Assembly (NCBI RefSeq): GCF_021018895.1
Contig: NC_079386.1
Span: forward strand, 682,001 to 746,000
Reading direction: 5' to 3'
Length of the DNA: 64,000 nucleotides
Source: Seriola aureovittata
Lineage: Eukaryota > Chordata > Actinopteri > Carangiformes > Carangidae
Made by a program: the position numbers and the translations under genes. This document shows positions 36,112 through 46,100 of this stretch, one piece after another (position 1 is the first letter of the stretch; every line of letters starts with the position of its first letter). The notes beneath the pieces were generated by a model, which was given only the letters and a program-made list of their open reading frames with translations, had not been told where the DNA came from and made no database searches.

Positions 36112-36540
36112 TTAAAGGTCCCATATAGTATAAAGGTCTCTGTCCATGTGTTGTTTGATTATAGATCAGGTCTAGGTTCTATATTAATACTGTGAAAGTA
36201 TCAAAGTGCTCAGTCCACAGAGAAATGCACACAGCCTGTATTCAGAAACTGAGCCTTAAAACCAGCCGACAGGACTTCTGGAACTTTGTGATGTCACAAC
36301 AAAGCAGTCACAGCTCTCAGCCAGGCCCCAAGTCCCACCCATCCAACCTTGCAGGATTTGGTTTCTCTGAGTGTTTACCTGAAATCTGCTATATTTATAC
36401 TGGACCACTCAGAAAACAGTCAGCCAATCAGAAGAGAGGCTCAAAAGTCCTTTCTTCTGATTGGTTCTTTTTTGGTTCTTAAAACCAAAAATATATCCTC
36501 AAATAAAACACTGGAAAAGTGTAACATATGGGACCTTTAA
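36112..36540 (+). mobile_element. TTAA-flanked element, short copy
   Basis: Left end ttaaaggtcccatatagtat; right end acatatgggacctttaa, a good inverted pair with TTAA at each side. The 429-bp copy matches 34360-35163 except for a clean internal deletion. The central 'agccaatcagaagagagg' hairpin is kept but diverged on its right arm. Confidence 0.8.
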
Positions 36541-39057
36541 AGTTTTATTTTGACAAAAAAACAAGGAGGTCGGGCTTTCAGTCCAAAACCAGGCAGAGTG
36601 TTATAGCTTGCTAACTTCTGTAACTGTGGACAAGTGATGGAAAGGTAAGTAAAACAAGCACTGAACTTTGAAAGAAGTACACCTCAGTTTTTTTTTATAC
36701 ACTATGTCACAGTCCTATGTGATGGGTTTAGCAATGGAGCATTATTTCCACAGTGAAAAATACCAATCTAATATCAAAAAGATGTATCAAAATTCCTACT
36801 CTCTAGACGCAGCTACCAAAACTGGAGCATTGTAGTGTAGTGCATGTTTAACCATCCTCTCCGGCTGTTTTCTTTTTTACAGTAGTCACACACAGTGTTA
36901 TATACAGAGCATTTTTTTCACATATTAATGCCTCGGAAAAAGGTGCTGGTTCAGTGAACAACGTGGTGCAGGTGATCAGTGACGTCCTCTGAATGCTCCC
37001 TGACGTTCTGCCCAAAGACTGGCAAAAAGAAACAAAACAAAATCTAATGAATATTCCACTTTTTACGTGATCCTGTTAAACGCCACATTTTATTTATGAA
37101 ATTGTATTTCACGAAAAGAGAAGGGTTACCTGTTAGAAGTGAAATGCTGTTTCAGCATTAGGTAAAGAAACTGTAAAAAGATGAAGAGCTGAATTCATTA
37201 AAAAGCCAAAGAGTAGTCATTAACAAGGCTCCAACTCTCCTGTGGTTCAACAACTTAAGGAGACGGGGAAGCAGGAAACAGTGAAGTTCAGGGTTAGGCT
37301 TAGGAAACAGTTTCTGCGGAGGATCTAAACTAGAGAGATGATATGGGATTACAAGATGAAGCAGAGAAAAGACAGAAACAGAAAAATGTCCTGAGTTGGA
37401 CAAGGTCACAGCGAGCAGGCAGTGGAAGAAAAGGCCACGAAGAAAGAAAGGATTGTTGTCTAAGTCACATGACTCCAAACCACCCCAACTCTACAGCTCA
37501 ACAGGAACATGTAGGAAAATCACTGACATGCAGTCATACTGACAATTCATTCACTGATTTGACCTCTGTGCTTTGAAGAATCTTACAGTTTTTAAAAGAA
37601 TTTGTATGGCCTTGCTCCATCAACACAATCTGAATTTTCCTCGATTTAAATGTAAATTCCACATTAAACATAGTCGTTGACTTGAAGGACAAGGTCTCCA
37701 GAGTCTAACCCTAACCCTAAACAAATATGATATAATATAATATAATATAATATATGTAATAGTGTTCTGTTGCTTGTAGAGAATACAGGTGTATTCATAT
37801 TAGAGCAGAAAAGCAAGGGTCTGTTCTGTGCAGTATTTACTACTCCAAAACTCTCTGTACTGCCCTACTAAACTGTGCTACCTTAGCAACAATGCTAATG
37901 TTGCTATGTTCTGTCAAGCAAATATCTTTTTGGTCATGTTTTACTTGTAGTTATCTTAATTATTTCCTGCATTTTGACTTGTTTTGTGTTTTAATAATTG
38001 TTTCATTTGTTGTTTTTGTGTTTTTTCATGATAATGTGAAAACGCCTTTAGCCTATGGAATATTTGAGCCTTAATTGTGAGCATATAATGAAACGTTTTA
38101 AGCATAGAAATGGACATGTAACTATTATTTTCAGTTAAGTTTTAAGTCACTTTGAAGAGCAGTTCAGCTCTTTTAGATGAACCACACCACTGTTGTTAGC
38201 CTGTCTAGATGTTTCTGTAAATTTCTGACCTGCGCTCACCAGAGTTCATTTCATTGGATCTTTAAACTTTCAGTTCATTAGATGATATAATTAAAACTGA
38301 CAAATTGACAAAACAATCACTGCATAGGCAAATTCTGGCCTCCATATCACACAAGTGTAGAGTGAACACAACTCCATGTTTCCAGACTTGTATCATAAAT
38401 GGAACACAACACAACACCACACAGATCATCCACCCAATCACAGCAATGCTCAAGACAAAACAAATCACCAAATGGATCCATCACACCCACCGGCTACAAA
38501 CACACAAACAGCGTGTGTGTGTGTGTCTCATGAGTAGTAAGCCGATGCTTTCTTGCTGGAGTGTGGTGGGAGTCGACGCATGGAGAGAGGGGGGGGCACC
38601 CTGACGAAGCATGGAGGAGGAAGAATGAGGTTTGAGGTGAGTGTTGGCAATGTAATGGTAAAATTCAGCAAGCCTCCTCCCTGTACTTCCCTCAGGCTGC
38701 TGTGGAGTTTCTGCTGAGGTCAAACATCTTTTTTATCATGAAGAAAAAGATATTTGATGAAAAACTGAAGAGTTTTGGGCATTTGTCTGCACTTCTTCTA
38801 CAGGAACACATGTTTAATGGGTCCCTACAGCCTCGGTGTCAAAACTACATGTGTCCAATTTTCATTGTTAAGTACAATTTACATGGTGATCTTACAACAT
38901 TAAGATTATACATGGGGACTAAAGTACAGAGCACCTGAAGTATTATGAAAATGATTTGGATTTTGTGAGAACAAGATAACTGGTGCACACAAGATAATGG
39001 TAACTTCAGTGCACACACTGTTATGTTGTGTACAAAATACAAAAAAATATGAATATC

Positions 39058-39477
39058 AAAGGAGCTATTTGTAAGTTTTGCTATTGCTACATAGATAATG
39101 TTAGCGTTAATAGCTGTTTACTTGCCAGTCTTCCCATGAGCTTGAGCCATTGTTTCATTTACAATACAAGAGGTTATAATACATCTTCTGAGCAGCTATT
39201 TCTTTTAGGCAGACCGGACACTACAGTGACTCAGTATCGGAAAGTGACAAGTGACAAGACAGTCCAACCTGAGTGCGGCTAGCTGGTTAGCATGCTAACT
39301 TCAAGAGAAGAAAAGACATGATAGAAATAGAAGTAACCACTGGAGACAGCTGTTGGTGAGTAAAGGAATTAAGTTTGATGTTGAACTCACAACGTTTCCT
39401 CTAGACTGGTAAGTAAACAACTGCTATGGCTAACGTTAGCTATGTAGCAATAGCAAAAACTTACAATTAGCTCCTTT
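39058..39477. mobile_element. Long-inverted-repeat (foldback-like) element
   Basis: The left arm aaaggagctatttgtaagtt continues for more than 70 bp, and the same sequence returns inverted at the right end (aacttacaattagctccttt). Arms share the 'gctattgctacatag' and 'gttagc' stretches. The 420-bp element has no protein. Other copies lie at 2701, 51057/52019 and 60741. Confidence 0.8.
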
Positions 39478-40073
39478 AATATGAAGTCTTTCATCACTTT
39501 GTCGGCTCCATACTCTCCAGACTTATGTACAAACCCTGTTAGAGCCAATAGATAGATCGATATATCAATATATCAATAGATATAATTTAAATATTATATA
39601 AATATTATATAAAAAAATGGTTATTAGGTTTGTTGTTTCTTAAAAAATAGTTCTGATGATCTTTGCATCTAATGGTTAAATGACGTTGATGTTCTCTCAA
39701 GAGTGTTAACAGGTAATGCCTTTACATTATCCAGACCATTGCTAAGTGTGACTGGTGTAATTCAAACAAAATGTGTGTATGTTTACAATATTGTGCCCTC
39801 ATGTTATCCACAGATGCATGTTTGTTTTTATGTATAACATAAAAAACAGTGCATCTAATTTGAATTTGAACTTTATTTTTTTATCTAAAATATCTCTACA
39901 ATCTGAGAGACACTTCCAGGAATTATACTATGACAAAGAGCTGAAATGCCTCATGTTGTGAAATGGAAACAGTAAAAACAGATGGGTGCAAATCAAGGGA
40001 AATCTGCTTGAAAGGATAAAAATGTGGATTCATGAGACACAGAATGGAAGAAGTAAAACTACAGATCATTTTC

Positions 40074-40139
40074 TCACCAGCTTGCCCGCACAGCCTCGAT
40101 GTCACTCACTAAGTTTTGGGCCAAACAAATCCCAAAAAT
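40074..40139 (-). CDS. tspan5: tspan5 coding exon 8 (last) with stop codon
   Basis: Encodes [20 protein letters not shown] then W and TGA, identical to the vertebrate C-terminal tail after membrane segment 4. The acceptor reads catccacag. The exon is 22 codons including the stop. Confidence 0.96.
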   Translation of the reverse strand: MFGICLAQNLVSDIEAVRASW

Positions 40140-43100
40140 CTGTGGATGAAAAACAAGCAACAACATATAATGGCAACATTTTCAAAGAGAATATTTTTTC
40201 TGCAGCAGCATGAATGTGAAATGTGTGAATGGAACTGGCCTGCAGTAGTGCAACTCCTATGAAGATCCCAGCCACCAAGGTGAGGTTGTCCTGTAGCCAC
40301 TTCTCAAACTGTGGCACGCAGCCTTTCACATTGATGTAGTCCTTCTGCTCCGAGTCCTGTATGAACATGAGTGCCTGTCATCATCTTCACATTCTGACTG
40401 AGTGCACTCACACCACAGATTTTTAAAAAGCAAACTGGTGGCCCTGAGAGCTCAACACACTGCAATTTAAGAAAACCCATGCAAATAGACATTTCATTCC
40501 ATTTGTACTGAAAAAGGGTAAAACCAGATGTGTTTTCTTCATATTGGCCTGTATGTGTTTTGGTTTTGGCAAAAGTCCTGGCTCTAAGTTTAGAAAATGT
40601 CCTCCCTTCTATCATCACTAATGATCAGACTGGTTTTATACAAGGGAGGTATTCTTCTCATAATGTAAGATGACTACCCAGTGTTATTCAGCCTTCCTCA
40701 ATGTACAGCTCTGAGGCCTTGGTTTTTGCCTTCATTTCGATAGCAACAGTGAGAGAGAGAGACAGGAAAGTCAAGGAGAGAGAGAGGGGATGACATGCAG
40801 TAAAGGGCCATGGGGGCCCGACTAGAACCTGGACCGCTGCTGATAGGACTAAGCCTTCATGGTACGCCGGAAAACTTTGCTAAGTGGATGCAGATCTTGT
40901 ATACCTCACCTCTCCCTTCTACTAATGGGCTCAGGTCCAATAATGTTAGTACTGAACAGGGCACAAAACAGGGCTGCCTGGTGAGTCTACCTTTGTTAAC
41001 CTTGGCTATGGAAATTGTCTGTAATCTTAAACCAAGATATCAGCATAGAAGTAATTTCTTTAAATAAGATCTATGTACGTCTATATGCTGATGATGTTTT
41101 GATTTATCTATCCCAAAGGGATTGAGCTAATCTAATGAAGTATTTTTTCAGGCTTTTTATGCATTTATTACAGTATTACTTTATTACAATATTCTATTCT
41201 CCCATGTCTCTTGTTTTTCTTTAAAATGCTCCCAATTATGTCTTGCACAGCTAAATAATGCGATAATATCATTTATTTGGTGCAAAAATAGACTGAATCT
41301 GACTGACTCGGTAGCCACTGCTACTGAGCCTTGAGCACAACAGGCTTTTGGTGGACAAGGTGGACAACTTAACAAAGTTATAGGCAAGTGGGAATCTGAT
41401 GTGGGCACTATAATAGAAGAGGCCTGGAATGTCTTCTACTGTCCTACTATTTAATTCAGCCTGGGAGAGGCTGAATTACATTTCCTGTTTTATACTGGCT
41501 TTATTTCACTCCTGCAGCCAGACACAGAATGAATCCAGAGCTATCAGATCTTTGTACTAAATGTCAATCAGCTGTCGGTTCATTCTTTCATTGTTTGTGG
41601 AGCAGCCCTCATGTCTGGTGGTATTGGATTACTATTGTTCAACAACTTGGTTAAATTTTCAACCATCCTTTACATCTGGGTGTAAGGACTCACCTGCTGC
41701 GACTGAATGATGACTAACCTGCTGATTTTTGTAATGGAGACCTTTTGCATATTTTGCTGCACTCTGCTCAGAAATGAATTTTCTTCATTTGGACCACTGA
41801 TAAAGCTCTCGCTCCAAATCAATGGCTGCATACAGTAACAAGTATCGCCCCTTTTGAAGCTTTCTCCACAGCCTTGAAAGATACACTCTTTTTATTCTAC
41901 TGAATCTGGGAGCCACTAAATCTCAAAGGATGAAGTCAGTGCTGATAGAACTGGACTGGAAAAAGGACATAGAATTACAGCTTGGTATGACATTTAACTG
42001 CAAAGTAAATTAAGCTTTCCAGATATAAGGATGGCTGTCTGCTTACCTGGATTCCCACTTTTTTTGTTTTGTTTTGTTTTGTAAAATAATTTGATAAAAA
42101 TACGTTCATCAGAGATTTTCCCACCTTTTCATTCTTAGGTGACAAACGGCCTATTGTATTTAAATCTTGGCCTTCAATTGTCATATTTAACATAAGCATA
42201 AATATTAGCTATTAACAGCTTTAATCCATCTTTGGAAGAGGAAAATTACCAATTCTAAAATCAGGAAGGAAATGAGAGTGAGTGATGCAGATATATGTTA
42301 CTTACTGGTTTAGCTCGAATGTCGTAGCCACACTGAGTGTTTATCACATCCTCCTACAGACAGAAAGAGTAAAGTTTGTAGGCAGCAATTTGAAGTTAGC
42401 AGCTAATAAGAACAAGACTGAGAGTTTACAGCCATGTTAGCAGCACTGTATTCAGTCACAGCTTCTTTGAGCTAAATGCTATTGTCAGCGTGCTCACAGG
42501 TGTAACAGCATAGTTGTGTCTCAATTCAGGGGCCGCATCCTTCAAGGCTGCAATTTAAAACCAACTGCATCACAGCAGTCTGTGCTATTTCAAAGACTCA
42601 AAGACTTCAAATATGCCCGTTTCCCAGGCAACCAAGGATCCTGAAGGTGGGTCCCCAACCTATCCCAAGATTCATTGCACGCCATAGATATCTATATCTA
42701 TAGATTAATCACTGCTCAAAACAGCAGTCAAGGATTAATGGGAAATTTCCATGGACCAGAACATGTCGTTTCAGTTCAGCCTTTGTGGTCTCTGCAGTCT
42801 TCGGATGACTCGGTCTATGAGGGCAAGGCCCTTGACTTGGGACACAGGTAATATCTACCATGTTCATCATTTTAGTTTAGGTGTTAGAATGTGACTACTG
42901 CTAATTAGGACTAAACACAAAGCACAACTGAGGCTGATGGGAAGTGAATGGCAGGGCCAACAACCCAATTAACTGCACAGTAAAGATTTCATTCTGAAGT
43001 AACAGGGAAAATTTGGTCCGAACTCTCTCAAAGAGCTGCTACAGTCCACATACTGGACTGTGTTTGTTTTAAATACCTTGCAGACACATGCATTAAATTC

Positions 43101-46100
43101 AAACAGCTTCACATGAACTCTATAAATGTGTGCATGTAGGGGACTCGTACCGCTGGGTCCTTGGTGCAGCAGGAGAAGGGAACTCCACACTTTTCCCGGC
43201 TGGGATTCCCATCAGTGCAGTTAAAGTAGATATTCAGGTTCCAGTCGTCTGCTCCAAACGCACCGCAGCACTCCCACTGAAGTCAGGCAGAAAGGAAAAG
43301 ATCTGATCATCGCTGAATCAGTGTTCACAGTCAGGCCTTCTCACAAGCAAATGGACTTGATCAGACTTCAAATTCATTATAGTCTAAAGGTCTCTGTCCA
43401 TGTGTTGTTTGATTATAAAGCAGGTCTAGGTTCTATATTAATACTGTGAAAGTATCAAAGCCTCAGTCCACAGAGAAATGCACACAGCCTGTATTCAGAA
43501 ACTGAGCCTTAAAACCAGCCGTCAGGACTTCTGGAACTTTGTGATGTCACAACAAAGCAGTCACTGCCCTCACCCATGCCCAAGCCTCGCCCACCTGGAC
43601 CCACCATCCAACCTTGCAAGATATGGTTTGTCTGAGTGTTTACCTGAAAAATAAACAGTCAGCCAATCAGAAGAGAGGCTCAAAGCCTCCTCGCTTCTGA
43701 TTGGCTAGCCAACCTGTTGTTACTAGAGCTCCAGAGAGAAGCCTGAGAGAGGAGATGTAAAACTACACTGAGATGGTTTTTGGTTCTTAAAACCACAAAT
43801 ATATCTTCAAATGGATCAACACGGAGTTTTAAACTAAATATACTGGCAAAACATTCAATTACATTATTCAGCGTACACAGCACTGAGTACTACTAGTAAA
43901 AATAGTTCTACAAATATTTTTAAAATCTAATTTCATGATTATAACAGTTCTCCTATAATGTAATTAACTACCCAGATGTTTTACATTGTTTTTAGCATGT
44001 CATGTCAATTTAACAATTTAACAATTTAACAATTTAATTAAAGGTCCACTTACAAACTTTTTTTCTGGAGCTTTAAATCGCATCTCACTTCTTCAGCAGA
44101 TTGAAAACTTCATGTGCTGAAGCAGGCGAGACGTGATTGAAAGCTCAGGAAAAAGCTAGTAAGTGTCAAACTATTAATTCCAAGGCCATGACTGAACATT
44201 TGTGTTCAACTGTCTTCTCAACTCACATATTCCTGAGTGAAGTCGATTAGGTTCTGCAGATCGATGTCGTCCCGGTACGCCCGGATGTTATTGTTGATGA
44301 ACAGGTTGAGCTGGTCTTTGATCCAGTCCTTGAAGACGAACGCCAGGACCCCCGTCGTCAGCTCCAAGAAAAAGATGATTCCCAGAAACACAGAGAACTA
44401 AAACATAAAGAAGACAAAAAGACCAATTCACACTTGAGTCATTTGCAGAACGCTGGATTTTCTGATCAGTCGTTGCTGCGTTCAGACTGGAACGTGTTCT
44501 TAACGTGGAACATACAAACTTCAGCAGAAAGGTGTTTTCTCGCAGTGCTCCGATACATCCAGCAAAGCCCAGGATGAACATGACACCCCCGACCACCATG
44601 AAGAGCCAGACCGGGTCCAGACCGCCCAGGTCTGTGATGGATGAGATGTTGGACAGAACCCCCTGGAGCGAGGAGAGGGAGCACAGCAACACTGTCAGTC
44701 TAAACCCGGCAGTTACACCTCTGTCTGAACATGTTTGCCAGTCGGGTCGCAGTGGCATAACACAGGAGGAAACCTGACTGAATTCTGGGGGAAAGACTGA
44801 TTTATAATACTTCACTAGATATCGGGGAATATGAGCTGCTTCAGTCACATGGTTTGACAAGTCTTCTTATTTCGATCACCCTGCTTTCACGGTGAATTGG
44901 AATAATAATGATTTGATAAACATAAGGTGTGTTACGTTTGAAAGCTTGAACCTTATTTTAAACTCATAATCATAAATTCAGACAAAACCGAGATGATGGC
45001 ACGACTCGACACAGACACCAGTTTGATCAATTAACAATAACTCTTGATAACTGTGTTATTTCTTATAGTCTGACAGTCAAAAATCTGGGAGTCACATTCA
45101 ATTCCTCCCTTTCCTTTCATCAGCACATTAAAGATATCAGCAAGACTGCATTTTTTCATGTACGTAACACAGCAATGTTTTGGTCTGATAACTAAATAAT
45201 GAAATCTTAATTCATGCTTTCGTTTCATCAAGACTTGATTATTGTAACGTTTTGTTTTCTGGCCACATGCTCGTATTAAAAGCCTTCAAATGGTTCACAA
45301 TGCTGCAGCTAGAATTGTTACTAAATCCAGAAAATTTGACCATATTACACGGATTTTAACCTTCCTTCGTTGGCTTCCTGTTCATCAGATCAGACTTTAA
45401 GGTGCTGTTGATGGCATATAAGGTTCTAAATGGAATTGCTGCTTCATACCTGCCTGATCTGCTTAAACCTCATTCTCCAGCTCATGCTCTCCGTTCCCAG
45501 AATTTAGGGCTCCTGTCGGTTCCCAGAGTTAATAAGACGTCTGCTGGCTGCAGAGCCTTTTCCTATCAGGCCCCTGTGCTCTGGAACAACCTCCCTGCTG
45601 ATATCAGACTGTCTGACTCCGTTCAGACTTTCAAATCTAAACTTAAAACCTATTTTTATGCCTTAACTTTCAGTTAGCTTCTTATTCTTTTACAAATTCA
45701 GGCTCTGTACCTGCTGTCATCCTACCACTGGTGAGGGGGCCTCAGTCTCAATAAACTAGTAAACTCAGTACAGTATAGTCCAGGTTGTCCTGCCGACGAG
45801 ATCACTATTAACTTTCTGAAAATCACTGCATCATTCTAACTGTTTGTTTTTTCCCTCAAGCACATGAAGCGCCCTGGCTGTGGCCTCTCTCTCTCCTTCT
45901 CTATCTCCTTCCTGTTCCTCTCTGCAGGTCCTCCCACCTCCAGAGCTGTAGACTCTGGACCTGCAACTGCAAACCACCTACTGCCCCATGATCCTGTTTA
46001 ACACCTACTTTACTATAATTAATAATGATAATTATTAATACTATTAGCTGTCATTACTATTTTTATCAGTAGGAGCAATAAAGTTGCCATTACATTACTA

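Larger units (their letters stand above)
29492..40073. other. rap1gds1 3' region, intergenic DNA and presumed tspan5 3' UTR
   Basis: No gene is seen in this 10.6 kb. The rap1gds1 3' untranslated region starts at 29492. A possible ATTAAA signal lies near 31884 and a canonical AATAAA at about 32743, but the true end cannot be told. C-runs occur at 29519-29533, 31518-31537 and 31570-31582, and a T-run at about 31047-31064. Repeats at 32217-32430, 33271-33512, 34360-35163, 36112-36540 and 39058-39477 are listed separately. Two to three telomere-like ccctaa units lie at about 37703-37718, next to a 'tataa' tandem. Short frames in this tract show no recognisable protein. Confidence 0.6.

Noticed and set aside
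36960..37035. Possible alternative last exon of tspan5 on the minus strand (FGQNVREHSEDV after a strong pyrimidine tract)
   Set aside because: The exon at 40074-40139 encodes the exact conserved C-terminus, and this candidate does not join in phase 0 to exon 7.
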